Positions 37,469 through 45,991 of a stretch of DNA of 64,000 nucleotides are shown in pieces; the stretch's first letter is position 1; the number at the start of each line of letters is the position of its first letter. This stretch comes from Bacteroidales bacterium (GTDB taxonomy: Bacteria; Bacteroidota; Bacteroidia; Bacteroidales; WCHB1-69): NCBI GenBank assembly GCA_017649855.1, contig JAGCGA010000040.1, forward strand, positions 1 through 64,000, read 5' to 3'. The notes under the pieces were generated by a model. The model worked only from the letters and a program-made list of their open reading frames with translations. It was not told the DNA's origin and did no database searches. Made by a program: the position numbers and the translations under genes.

Positions 37469-38263
37469 CTACTTGTTGCCGTGCATTCTTCTGTCCATCT
37501 CCTGGGCAATGTAGGAGGCCACGTCGTCAGCGTAGGTGTTGGTTCCGAAGCCGGCGTCAAAGCCTAATTCCTTGGCCAGTTCGTGCGTGATGCGCGGGCC
37601 TCCGCAAATCACAATGAGCTTGTCGCGCAAGCCTTCTGCCTCCAACATCTCGATGAGCTCCGTCATGTTCTTGATGTGGACATCCTTCTGGGTCACCGTT
37701 TGGGACACCAGCAGAGCGTCCGCATGCATCTCTACCGCCTTGGCAATAAACTCCTCATTCGGCACTTGGCTACCCATGTTCAAGGCATCGAACATCTCGT
37801 AACGCTCAATGCCATAGTGACCGGCGTAGCCCTTCATATTCATAATAGCATCGATACCGACCGTGTGCGCGTCCGTACCTGTGCTGGCACCCACCACGAC
37901 AATCTTGCGACCGATGTGCTCCCGGATAAAGTCGTCTGTCTCGTCCATGGACCATACAGTGGACTCTACCTTCGGCACATAGATGGTCGAATAGTCTACG
38001 GTATGAACCGTGGAGCCATAACAGTTAAAGAAGGTAAAACCTTCGGTCAGCTCTTTGCTAAAGACGACCAGCGGGTTTTCAAAACCCATCTTCTTCATCA
38101 ATTGTTTGGCAGCCTCTATGGCCTCATCACCAGCAGGAACCGGCAATGTGAAACTTATCTGAGTCTTACCATCATTCATCGTGTCACCATACGGCTTCAC
38201 TTTGGTAAGGTCTAATGTCTGATCAAAATCCTTTTGATCCATTGAATATAATCCACCACTCAT
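37469..38263 (-). CDS. kamE: lysine 5,6-aminomutase beta subunit
   Basis: 264 residues. With KamD it moves the terminal amino group of lysine or beta-lysine from C6 to C5, using adenosylcobalamin and PLP, in anaerobic lysine fermentation. The cobalamin motif D131-A-H133-T-V-G136 gives the lower axial His ligand, followed by DALLVSQTV and ICGGPRIT loops. Lys144 (NMKGYAG) is in the place of the PLP-Schiff-base lysine known from the Clostridium sticklandii enzyme, so numbering and chemistry fit. It is last of a GT2-kamD-hypothetical-kamE run. The other lysine genes (kamA, kdd, kce, kal) are not in the window. Confidence 0.95.
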   Translation of the reverse strand: MSGGLYSMDQKDFDQTLDLTKVKPYGDTMNDGKTQISFTLPVPAGDEAIEAAKQLMKKMGFENPLVVFSKELTEGFTFFNCYGSTVHTVDYSTIYVPKVESTVWSMDETDDFIREHIGRKIVVVGASTGTDAHTVGIDAIMNMKGYAGHYGIERYEMFDALNMGSQVPNEEFIAKAVEMHADALLVSQTVTQKDVHIKNMTELIEMLEAEGLRDKLIVICGGPRITHELAKELGFDAGFGTNTYADDVASYIAQEMDRRMHGNK

Positions 38264-38371
38264 TTTATTGTTGTTTTAGTGTTTAATCGTTTATTTGTTG
38301 AATTGATTTATTTCACCTGTTTGCTTCAGCAGTGCAGTTGTTAATGGAAACTCTCTTACTGTCAACCCACA

Positions 38372-38920
38372 TCAGCTCTTCGCACCGACGAAGTAGTCCT
38401 CCTTATTCTCGAACAAGACATTGAAGGAGGTCATACTGCCGTAGATGCGGGAGATGTACTGTTGCAGGTTCACTTTTTCCTCATCAGTCAGATGGTCGTT
38501 GCTGTTGATGTTCTGTTCGAGCACCCTCAGACGGTCGCGCATCATCACAATCTTGTGGAAGAAGGTCTCTATCGGGATCTCTTTGGCTTGGAGATCCTTG
38601 TTGGCGGGTTGGAGCAGCATAACTCCGCCCTGCCATTTGCGACCCAAGTCCACCTTGTGTTCGATGGCATTGTACTTGTTCAGCACAAAGGTCATCATAC
38701 GCTCCACGTCTTTGACGCTGAGAGCAGGCTTCTGGTCATCGGGCAACTCACCGGGAGAGATCACTTCGAGTGAGACGGAGGTCTTGGCAAATTCAATCTC
38801 GCCACCGCGCACAAAAATGATCTTGTAGGTCAGCGCGTTGTTCTGACTGATGATGCCCTCGCCATATTTCTCGTGGCTCACCCTTGTTCCTACCGGAAGA
38901 TTATCAACATCGTATTCCAT
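38372..38920 (-). CDS. conserved-looking protein between kamD and kamE, Tudor-like N-terminus
   Basis: 182 residues. The first 60 residues (VGTRVSHEKYGEGIISQ, then YKIIFVRGGEIEFA) look like the small beta-barrel at the C-terminus of UvrD/PcrA helicases or the CarD/TRCF domain. The rest is helical, with a coiled-coil-like end. No cofactor motif is visible. Its position between the two subunit genes suggests an accessory role for the aminomutase, such as B12-enzyme maintenance or assembly, but that is inference. There are 48 bp from kamD, partly repeat-like, and 108 bp to kamE. Confidence 0.75.
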   Translation of the reverse strand: MEYDVDNLPVGTRVSHEKYGEGIISQNNALTYKIIFVRGGEIEFAKTSVSLEVISPGELPDDQKPALSVKDVERMMTFVLNKYNAIEHKVDLGRKWQGGVMLLQPANKDLQAKEIPIETFFHKIVMMRDRLRVLEQNINSNDHLTDEEKVNLQQYISRIYGSMTSFNVLFENKEDYFVGAKS

Positions 38921-38925
38921 AATTC

Positions 38926-38968
38926 TTTAACTGATAATTGAAAACTTCTAACTGCTAACTATCTGTGA
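38926..38968. repeat. degenerate CTAACTG heptamer-like repeat
   Basis: The gap after kamD contains CTAACTG, CTAACTA and related words at a spacing of 7, more decayed than the other blocks. Confidence 0.4.
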
Positions 38969-40525
38969 CTACCAGCGTTCCTTCATCATCTTGATGAACG
39001 GGTTAAAGTAGTACTCGCCTTTGGTGACGACACCGCCGAGGCCCTTGCCACCATTCATCGGACGTTTCACATCGCCGAAGATACCCTTCTCCAGCGCAGT
39101 GAACATGCCTTCCTTCTCAATCTGCTTGAGCAGGTCGATGGTGTTGTTCAAGACCGTCTTGGCGCGCTCACGGCAGATGCCGCCCTCGCGGAACTCCATC
39201 TCTTCGCCAATGCTGCGCATGTCATTGAAGATGTAGCGGGCATTCTCAATAGAGAGATAACGGTCGCTCATGAAAGGCGTGTGGATAGCCTCCGTCGGCA
39301 TACCCAGCAGTTGGATACCCTGGTGCGTCCAGATGCCGATCATATTAAAGAGGGCATCCTGAATGTGGCCGCGGAAGATGTTGCCGGTCATGAATTTGGT
39401 CGGCGGCATGTATTTCAGCGTAGCCTTCGGGAAGATCTCGCGGGTCATCTGGGCCTGTGCCAGCTCCAGCAGGAAGCCGTTCTCCAGCATCGGGTCCATC
39501 TCGAAGGCGTGGCCGAGGCCCATCTGCTCCTCCGGGAGGGCGGCCATCAAGGCCAGCTGCTCGTTGATGAGGTCGGAAGCGAGCACTGTATGGGCAGCTT
39601 CGACTGCATCGGCAGTGGTCAAGTAGTTGTCCTCACCCGTGTTGATGATGACGCCGGCATAGCCGTTGATGATACGGGAGAAATACTGGTCGATGAGGGT
39701 ACGCTGCGGGTTGATGTCGCGGAAGAGGATACCGTACAGAGCATCATTCAGCATCACATCGAGACGCTCCAAGGCGCCCATGGCAGCGATCTCCGGCATA
39801 CAGAGACCGGAGCAGTAGTTGCAGAGACGGATGTAACGGCCGACCTCTTCGCCCACCTCATCGAGGGCCTTACGCATGATGCGGAAGTTCTCCTGAGTGG
39901 CAAAAGTACCACCGAACCCTTCGGTCGTGGCACCGTATGGCACATAGTCGAGCAGACTCTGGCCGGTAGTACGGATCACCGCGATGACATCTGCGCCCTG
40001 GCGGGCACCTGCCTGCGCTTGGACCACATCCTCATAGATGTTGCCCGTAGCCACGATGATGTAGAGATACGGCTTCGGACCTTCGCCAATGGTGGAAAGA
40101 TACTCGTTACGCTTGGCCACATTGCCCTTGATGCGGGTCAGACAAGCCTCAATGACTGGCTGTACAGCCTTCTGGATGTCCGTCAGCGGATGCATGGGCA
40201 GCGTTGTAATGTCCAACTGACCACCGGCCACCGCCTCGGCAATCTCTTGCGGCGACTTGCCCGTCTCCAAGATGGCATTACCCAGATAGTAGAGCACACC
40301 TTGGTTCAGCACACCCTTGTCAAGCAAAGAGTCCACCACCCTATTCGGCAGCGGCACCTCGTTTTCATCAATGCCATCAATGCCCATCAGGCGGCAGAGG
40401 GTACGCTCCACCGTGACGGTCGTATAGCCATCCACAAACTGCTGGATCTGCTCCGCAATGTTTTTGGCCAACCGTTTGGCATCATCGACTTGATCAAAAT
40501 TTAATCCTAATTTACTCTTTCTCAT
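38969..40525 (-). CDS. kamD: lysine 5,6-aminomutase alpha subunit
   Basis: 518 residues from ATG 40525 (MRKSKLGLNFDQ), the usual length; the frame is open for 33 more codons into the preceding gene, but that extension is not family-like. It forms the TIM-barrel substrate/PLP half of the enzyme with KamE. Typical blocks are VERTLCRLMGIDG, the YLYIIVATGNIYEDVVQAQAGARQGADVIAVIRTTGQSLLDYVPYGAT segment, and LKYMPPTKFMTGNIFRGHIQDALFNMI. It starts 13 bp after the stop of a glycosyltransferase gene, so it may be read from that gene's promoter. No cobalamin riboswitch is visible in this gap. Confidence 0.95.
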   Translation of the reverse strand: MRKSKLGLNFDQVDDAKRLAKNIAEQIQQFVDGYTTVTVERTLCRLMGIDGIDENEVPLPNRVVDSLLDKGVLNQGVLYYLGNAILETGKSPQEIAEAVAGGQLDITTLPMHPLTDIQKAVQPVIEACLTRIKGNVAKRNEYLSTIGEGPKPYLYIIVATGNIYEDVVQAQAGARQGADVIAVIRTTGQSLLDYVPYGATTEGFGGTFATQENFRIMRKALDEVGEEVGRYIRLCNYCSGLCMPEIAAMGALERLDVMLNDALYGILFRDINPQRTLIDQYFSRIINGYAGVIINTGEDNYLTTADAVEAAHTVLASDLINEQLALMAALPEEQMGLGHAFEMDPMLENGFLLELAQAQMTREIFPKATLKYMPPTKFMTGNIFRGHIQDALFNMIGIWTHQGIQLLGMPTEAIHTPFMSDRYLSIENARYIFNDMRSIGEEMEFREGGICRERAKTVLNNTIDLLKQIEKEGMFTALEKGIFGDVKRPMNGGKGLGGVVTKGEYYFNPFIKMMKERW

Positions 40526-40538
40526 AAACTTATGTTTT

Positions 40539-41285
40539 TTATCGATTTTCAAAAATTTTAAAATGCCCCAGGTGCCATTTTTGCAAGCGATATTGCAAGG
40601 CGGTCCAGAGCACCCCAAAGCCATACTTCATGCTTCTTTTAAAATTAATGGATGACGCTTCGGGAAAATACTTGGTAGGGCAGGTAATCTCAGCAATCTC
40701 AGCACCAACATAAAATATCTGTGCCAGCATCTGATTGTCGAAGACAAAATCATCCGAATTGGCCATATAGTTGATCTTTCGCAGGACATTGGCCGAGAAG
40801 GCACGATAGCCGGTATGGTACTCCGACAGTTTCTCGTTCATCACCAGATTCTGGATAAGGGTCAAGCAACGGTTGAAGAAGTACTTGTAGCGGGGCATGC
40901 CTCCGCGGATGGCGCCTTTGCCCAGGATGCGGGAGCCGAGCACCACAGGGTACACCTCATTGACAATCAGATAGGCCATCGACTCTATCAGCTTCGGGGT
41001 ATATTGATAGTCGGGATGGAGCATGATCACCACATCGGCATCCAATGCCAACGCCTGGTTATAGCAACTCTTCTGATTTGCGCCATACCCCTTGTTTTCA
41101 GCATGATGGATAATATGGCGAATCCCCAGCTGGTGAGCCACATCCAGTGTGCCATCCGAGGAATGGTCATCTACCAAGATCACCTCATCCACCACATGCA
41201 AAGGTATCTCTTCGTAAGTTTTACGAAGGGTCATGGCTGCATTATAGGCGGGCAGCACCACACATATTTTCTTGTCTTTGAGCAT
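40539..41285 (-). CDS. family 2 glycosyltransferase (dolichol-phosphate-mannosyltransferase-like)
   Basis: 248 residues. The N-terminus KICVVLPAYNAAMTL and VDEVILVDDHSSDGT make the GT2 sugar-nucleotide site; VVIMLHPDYQYTP carries the metal-binding acid region; GYRAFS is the later catalytic block. No transmembrane anchor, as in soluble DPM1-type enzymes acting on polyprenyl phosphate. It is the first gene of the transcription unit containing kamD-kamE (13-bp gap), which is functionally odd. Promoter at 41312-41342. Confidence 0.85.
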   Translation of the reverse strand: MLKDKKICVVLPAYNAAMTLRKTYEEIPLHVVDEVILVDDHSSDGTLDVAHQLGIRHIIHHAENKGYGANQKSCYNQALALDADVVIMLHPDYQYTPKLIESMAYLIVNEVYPVVLGSRILGKGAIRGGMPRYKYFFNRCLTLIQNLVMNEKLSEYHTGYRAFSANVLRKINYMANSDDFVFDNQMLAQIFYVGAEIAEITCPTKYFPEASSINFKRSMKYGFGVLWTALQYRLQKWHLGHFKIFENR

Positions 41286-41311
41286 GTAAAGTACCTTTGC
41301 GAAAAATCGGG

Positions 41312-41342
41312 CAAAGATACAAAAAAATCAACTTGATGTCAA
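41312..41342 (-). promoter_or_regulatory. promoter of the GT2-kamD-kamE unit
   Basis: TTG (41340-41342), exactly 20 bp, then TATCTTTG (41312-41319) on the minus strand. The TTG overlaps the stop region of the upstream oxidoreductase gene at 41339. Confidence 0.7.
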
Positions 41343-42733
41343 GAACGTTTCAACAGCTCCACGTATTCATCCACGCGCTGCATCTCCGCAGGTATGTTGA
41401 TGCGTTGCGGACAATGGGAGACACACTCACCACACCCGATGCAATGACTTGCCTGGCGCAATTTGGGTACACTCCGGTCATAGCCAATCAGAAATGCCCT
41501 ACGTGCCTTTTTGTAGGTGGCTGTCGGGTGCTCAGGATTAGGCATATTGCCTTCGGAAATGCACTTGTTGTAGTGAGAAAAGATGGTCGGGATATCCAGT
41601 CCATACGGACAGGGCATACAATAACTGCAGGTGGTGCAAGGGATGTTTTTAAGATTGTAGATTTCATCGGCAATCTGCATCAGGAAAGCGTTCTCCTCTT
41701 CGGTAATAGGCCGTAGCGGCGAATAGGTGGCCACATTCTCCACCAGGTGTTCCATATAGCTCATGCCACTGAGGACCGTCAACACGCCTTCCGGGGTTCC
41801 AGCAAAGCGGAAAGCCCAACGTGCAGGTGGTGTCTGCGGCTCTCGCTCCTGCATACGCTTGACAATAAAGTCGGGCAAGGTGCCCAGACGGCCGCCTAAC
41901 AACGGTTCCATGATAACGGAGGGGATATTCCGCTTCTGCAGTTCGTTATACAGATAAACCGCATCGGTATTGCGCTCATTGATCTCGTCGGCATAGTTCC
42001 AATCGAGATAGTTTAATTCTATCTGCACAAAATCCCAATGATACTTGCCCTCGTCGTGCCATTTCAGAAGCATGTCGAAGATAGCGATGTCGCCATGATA
42101 GGAAAATCCCAAATTGCGAATCCGGCCTTTCTCTTTTTGCTCCACCAGCCAGTCGAGAATGCCATTATCCATATAACGACCATTAAAGGTCTGCATGGCA
42201 TCCAGATCTTGGGCCGTCATTCCGACGCTATGCAACAAAAGATAGTCCACATAGTTGGTTCTCAACTCCTTAAGAGAGTTTTCAAAAATATCCATGGACG
42301 CTTTTCTGGACCAGACGGCAGGGTTTTGGTTTGACAACTTGGTGGCGATATAGTAGCTGTCACGCGGGTGTCGCGAGAGCGCTATGCCTGTGCTCCGCTC
42401 CGAGAGTCCCTGACAATAGACGGGGGCGGTGTCGAAGTAGTTGACACCATGTTCCAGGGCATAGTCAATCTGTTGGTTTACCAGCTCCTGGTTGATGGGC
42501 GAATCGGGATTCTCCCGCATCGTACCTCCCGCCTCAACGGGCAGTCTCATCATGCCATAGCCCAGCAGCGAGACCTTGTCGTTGGTATTCGGGTTCGTGC
42601 GGTAGGTCATCGAGCCATTCCCGTCCAGACCGGAAACGCCAGGTGCAGGGGTATCGTTTTTCTTGCAGGCAGCCAGCAAAGATGCAGCCATCGCGGCGCC
42701 GCCAATATGCTTGATAAATTCTCTTCTATCCAT
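41339..42733 (-). CDS. Tat-exported lipoprotein: aldo/keto reductase with C-terminal 4Fe-4S domain
   Basis: 464 residues. The N-terminus has a twin-arginine motif (D-R3-R4-E-F-I-K), a short hydrophobic stretch and a lipobox L-A-A-C23, so it should be folded in the cytosol, exported by Tat and lipidated. The aldo/keto reductase barrel follows, with catalytic YFDTAPVY (Asp, Tyr), IATKLS (Lys) and LLLHSV (His). The C-terminal third carries iron-sulfur cysteines CTTCSYCMPCP and CIGCGECVSHCP. It closes the operon tatA-tatC-polyferredoxin, so translocase and cargo are encoded together. The electron partner is probably the polyferredoxin 21 bp upstream (inference). Confidence 0.88.
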   Translation of the reverse strand: MDRREFIKHIGGAAMAASLLAACKKNDTPAPGVSGLDGNGSMTYRTNPNTNDKVSLLGYGMMRLPVEAGGTMRENPDSPINQELVNQQIDYALEHGVNYFDTAPVYCQGLSERSTGIALSRHPRDSYYIATKLSNQNPAVWSRKASMDIFENSLKELRTNYVDYLLLHSVGMTAQDLDAMQTFNGRYMDNGILDWLVEQKEKGRIRNLGFSYHGDIAIFDMLLKWHDEGKYHWDFVQIELNYLDWNYADEINERNTDAVYLYNELQKRNIPSVIMEPLLGGRLGTLPDFIVKRMQEREPQTPPARWAFRFAGTPEGVLTVLSGMSYMEHLVENVATYSPLRPITEEENAFLMQIADEIYNLKNIPCTTCSYCMPCPYGLDIPTIFSHYNKCISEGNMPNPEHPTATYKKARRAFLIGYDRSVPKLRQASHCIGCGECVSHCPQRINIPAEMQRVDEYVELLKRS

Positions 42734-42754
42734 AGTGTTGTTCAGTTCTAAGGG

Positions 42755-44224
42755 TTATTGTAAATGATGCATAACATTGCCTTCCACATAGATAGCGCTG
42801 AAAGGACGGGCGGGGCAAAGGTTCTCACATGCGCCACAGCCAATACATTTCCCCGTATCGATAGAGGGCACCTTGGCACCTTCATAATCCACCATCTGGA
42901 TGGCCCCGGTGGGACAATGTCGGGCACAGTTGCCGCAGCTGACCTTGTCTGTCAGCGGAAGACAGTTCTCCTTCAGCCAGACAGCGTATCCGGCATGCAC
43001 CTCCGTCTTCTGTTCGGGCGTGATGGGCCGGATGGCGCCGGTAGGACACACCTGGCTGCAACGGGTACACTCGGGACGGCAGTAGCCCCGATCGAAGGAC
43101 ATCTCCGGCTGCATGAAGGTCATCAACGACTTGGATGGCCGCAAGACGTGGTTAGGACATGCCGACACGCAAAGCTGGCATGCCGTGCAGTGATGCTGCA
43201 TATTCTGCGCCGAGATGGAACCTGGCGGCGTGATGGGTGTCTTGCGCTCCGGTGCCACCTTGTCTTCGATGACCGCCAAGCCGCCATCCACCTTGACCTT
43301 GGGTTGGGCCATGGCCACCGTAGCCGTCATCAGGCCCGCCCCTAAGAGGAAGGACCGACGACCCTCATCCACCGTCTCCGTTTTCTCCTCCACGACAACC
43401 GGTGCCTTGGAAACACGGCCGTAATGCAACGCGTCAAACTTGCACTTCTCCAGGCAGTCGCCACAGACCACACAACGAGAGTAGTCCACCTTGCAGTTCT
43501 TAAAGTCGATGGCCGACGCCTTGCAGTTCTTCTCACAGAGACCGCACTGCTTGCATTTGTCTTGGTCAAATGATACTTTGAGCAGAGAGAATCTGGAAAT
43601 GAAGCTGAGGAACGTGCCCACCGGACAGATGGTGTTGCAATACGTACGCCCATGTCGCCACGCCAACACCGCCAAGGCGAGCAGGGTGACTATTGCCACC
43701 ACGAAGGTGGTGACGCTGCGCATCCAGATCTCAACCTCCGAGAAATGATAGAGGTCATGCTGGGCTTCATAATGCGCCAACGCATTGTTCAACATCTCGT
43801 AAAGAGGCTTGAACAGCGTATTCACGATTCGTCCGTAGGCACTATAGGGAGCCAAAAGCGTTGTCGCCGGCGTCACCCCAATGACCAGCAATATCACAAA
43901 GAGTGCCAAGACAATGTATCGAAGCCATTTCTTCTCGGGAGAGAAGGAGAAACGGTTTTTCTTGAATTTGCCATGAAGCCAGGAAAAGCAATCCTGCATG
44001 ATGCCCAAGGGGCAGATGACACTACAGTAGATGCGCCCGAAAAGCAGCGTCAGCAGCAGCAACAAGATCAGGACCACCACATTGAAAGAGAGGACGGCTG
44101 GCAGGAACTGGATCTTGGCCACAAAGCCAAACCACAAGTTAATGCGCCATGAGACTCCCAAAAAGAGCAACGTGACCAACACAAACATCACGATGGCTAA
44201 TATCGTTCTGATTTTCTTTAGCAT
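42755..44224 (-). CDS. membrane polyferredoxin (NapH-like) with an internal twin-arginine segment
   Basis: 489 residues. The first half is NapH/MauN-like: about four membrane helices between residues 8 and 190, the two CxxxCP motifs (CSVICP near 67-72, CNTICP near 196-201) and two ferredoxin-type 4Fe-4S motifs (CKQCGLCEKNC and CVVCGDCLEKC, 224-261). Then comes E-G-R289-R290-S-F-L-L-G plus a hydrophobic stretch to A-M-A-Q307, exactly a Tat signal but in the middle of the chain. The second half has four more cluster motifs (from C346 on), which would face the periplasm. It looks like a NapH and a Tat-dependent NapG/DsrO-type protein joined in one polypeptide. Electron transfer across the membrane to the Tat lipoprotein next door is inferred. 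Confidence 0.85.
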   Translation of the reverse strand: MLKKIRTILAIVMFVLVTLLFLGVSWRINLWFGFVAKIQFLPAVLSFNVVVLILLLLLTLLFGRIYCSVICPLGIMQDCFSWLHGKFKKNRFSFSPEKKWLRYIVLALFVILLVIGVTPATTLLAPYSAYGRIVNTLFKPLYEMLNNALAHYEAQHDLYHFSEVEIWMRSVTTFVVAIVTLLALAVLAWRHGRTYCNTICPVGTFLSFISRFSLLKVSFDQDKCKQCGLCEKNCKASAIDFKNCKVDYSRCVVCGDCLEKCKFDALHYGRVSKAPVVVEEKTETVDEGRRSFLLGAGLMTATVAMAQPKVKVDGGLAVIEDKVAPERKTPITPPGSISAQNMQHHCTACQLCVSACPNHVLRPSKSLMTFMQPEMSFDRGYCRPECTRCSQVCPTGAIRPITPEQKTEVHAGYAVWLKENCLPLTDKVSCGNCARHCPTGAIQMVDYEGAKVPSIDTGKCIGCGACENLCPARPFSAIYVEGNVMHHLQ

Positions 44225-44255
44225 ATTGATAAATGTTAAGGTTATTATTCTTTGG

Positions 44256-45080
44256 TTAATATGACAGGTTATGGTTGTTATTTCTAGTTAATGCCAACCT
44301 CTCTTGCCTTTTCACGATCCAGATACTGAGTTCATAGAGGAGCCATATAGGCACAGAGACAAGCATCAGGGTGAACGCGTCGCCCGTCGGGGTGATCACG
44401 GCGGCGAGGATCACGATGGCGAGGATCGCATGACGCCGATAACGCTTGAGCATCTCCGCGGTGATGACCCCCATGCGAGCCAGGAAATAGGCCAATATGG
44501 GAATTTCAAAGAGCAACCCCATAATGAGACTCATGGAGAGGATAGCGCCAATATAGGAGGTAAGGGAGATCTGATTGACAACTCCCTCGTACACCTGATA
44601 GGTGCCCAAAAAGCGAAAAGTGAAAGGGAAAATGATGAAATAATTCAGGAGCACCCCGCAGAGGAAGAGCAGAATCGCACTGACGAGCACGGAGCCGAAA
44701 TAGCGGCGCTCCCGTTCGTACAACGCTGGCAGCACAAAGCCATAAAGCTGATAGACGATAAACGGTGAGGCCAAGACCAAGCCTCCCCAAAATGCCGCCT
44801 GTAGGTGCACCACAAACTGCGCAGCCAGCTCCACATTGATAAAAGAAACCTCAAAAGCACTCGGACAAAGGGACGGCAGATGAAGCCAGACAGCCAGACG
44901 GCACATCAACCGATAGGAAACAAATTCGGAAGATGCCGGTGCGAACAGGAAGAGAAACAGATATTTTTTCAAGACAAAAAGCAGCATGAAACAAGCCGCC
45001 CACACAATCAGAGAGCGGATAATGACAGATCGTAACTCGTCAAGATGGTCCCAAAAAGATGGCGAGTTATCGGAAGCCAT
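44256..45080 (-). CDS. tatC: twin-arginine translocase subunit TatC
   Basis: 274 residues with six membrane helices. TatC forms the receptor for twin-arginine signal peptides. The family start FWDHLDELRSVIIRS, the extracytoplasmic loop before the AFWGGLVLASPFIVYQLYGFVLPALYERERR block and FEIPILAYFLARMGVI are all present. There is a somewhat long first periplasmic loop. Its ATG shares a base with the tatA stop (TAATG), so translation is coupled; the polyferredoxin gene follows after 31 bp. Confidence 0.95.
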   Translation of the reverse strand: MASDNSPSFWDHLDELRSVIIRSLIVWAACFMLLFVLKKYLFLFLFAPASSEFVSYRLMCRLAVWLHLPSLCPSAFEVSFINVELAAQFVVHLQAAFWGGLVLASPFIVYQLYGFVLPALYERERRYFGSVLVSAILLFLCGVLLNYFIIFPFTFRFLGTYQVYEGVVNQISLTSYIGAILSMSLIMGLLFEIPILAYFLARMGVITAEMLKRYRRHAILAIVILAAVITPTGDAFTLMLVSVPIWLLYELSIWIVKRQERLALTRNNNHNLSY

Positions 45081-45304
45081 TATTCTTGCGCAACGTTATC
45101 CGTAGATGAATCCTCCGCCTTCGCAGAAGAATCGGTTTTCTCGGCCGGTTCCTTCTCCATCTCACTCATCCCTTCCTTGAAACTGCGGACCCCCTTGCCC
45201 AATCCCTTCATCAGTTCGGGAATCTTCTTGCCGCCAAAGAGAAGCAACACCAGCAACACAATAACGATAATCTCCGTTGTACCAATACGTAAAAGTGTAA
45301 TCAT
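45080..45304 (-). CDS. tatA: twin-arginine translocase subunit TatA/E
   Basis: 74 residues from ATG 45304 ([27 protein letters not shown]). A longer start at 45364 would lie on the promoter itself. One membrane helix, the [23 protein letters not shown] amphipathic helix and an acidic tail are as in TatA. It forms the transport pore together with TatC. No separate TatB is present in the operon, as is usual for minimal TatAC systems. Confidence 0.93.
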   Translation of the reverse strand: MITLLRIGTTEIIVIVLLVLLLFGGKKIPELMKGLGKGVRSFKEGMSEMEKEPAEKTDSSAKAEDSSTDNVAQE

Positions 45305-45361
45305 AACTGAACGTATAAATAATAAAACATAACCTTCTGACCCCCAAAGAATCAGAAAGGG

Positions 45362-45369
45362 CAAAAATA
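45362..45369 (-). promoter_or_regulatory. -7 box of the tat operon
   Basis: CAAAAATA on the plus strand, i.e. TATTTTTG toward tatA, about 58 bp before its ATG; no TTG at the ideal distance. Confidence 0.5.
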
Positions 45370-45430
45370 AGAAAAAATGAATTACAACTACCTGTTTTTT
45401 AAAAAAATCTGATATTCAGAGCCATTATGC

Positions 45431-45964
45431 CTAGAGCAGAGCGATCTGCCTGACCGCCTCCCAAAGCACCATCCCGGCGGCAATGGTCACGTTCAGGGAA
45501 TGCTTGGTCCCGAACTGGGGAATCTCCACTGCCAAGTCAGCAAGGGGCAACACGGCATCAGTGACCCCAAAGACCTCGTTTCCCACAATCAAGCAAAGCT
45601 TCTCATACTGTTTAAAGTCAACCTGTTGCAACATAACGGACGTGTCGGTTTGCTCCACCACGGCAATGGTGAAATGCTCCTCTTTGAGACGGTGCACCAG
45701 TTCAGACACCTCTTCCACATACTCCCAATTCACACTTTCGGTTGCGCCCAGCGCCGTTTTGGCAATCTCCTTCTGTGGCGGGCAGGCCGTAATCCCACAA
45801 AGATAGAGTTTCTCCACATTCATGGCATCGCAAGTGCGGAAGATAGAGCCTATGTTATTCATGCTTCGGATGTTATCCAGCACCATCACCACGGGGTACT
45901 TGTCCTGAGACTTGAACTGTTCAGGAGTCACACGATGCAACTCTTCCATTGACAATTTTTTCAT
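45431..45964 (-). CDS. SpoU/TrmH family RNA 2'-O-methyltransferase
   Basis: 177 residues. The three SPOUT motifs are clear: NIRSMNNIGSIFRT (motif 1), LIVGNEVFGV (motif 2) and HSLNVTIAAGMVLWE (motif 3, which forms the S-adenosylmethionine trefoil knot). It methylates a ribose in tRNA or rRNA; which one cannot be read from sequence because there is no extra RNA-binding domain. It starts 27 bp after the dnaB stop and probably shares its transcript. Confidence 0.9.
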   Translation of the reverse strand: MKKLSMEELHRVTPEQFKSQDKYPVVMVLDNIRSMNNIGSIFRTCDAMNVEKLYLCGITACPPQKEIAKTALGATESVNWEYVEEVSELVHRLKEEHFTIAVVEQTDTSVMLQQVDFKQYEKLCLIVGNEVFGVTDAVLPLADLAVEIPQFGTKHSLNVTIAAGMVLWEAVRQIALL

Positions 45965-45991
45965 CGGAGCGAAGATTTATGAAACGGCCTG

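Noticed and set aside
39281..40504. 407-codon plus-strand frame across kamD
   Set aside because: Antisense shadow of a secure gene.
40525..40539. Cobalamin riboswitch before kamD
   Set aside because: Only 13 bp separate kamD from the previous gene, with no conserved B12-box sequence.
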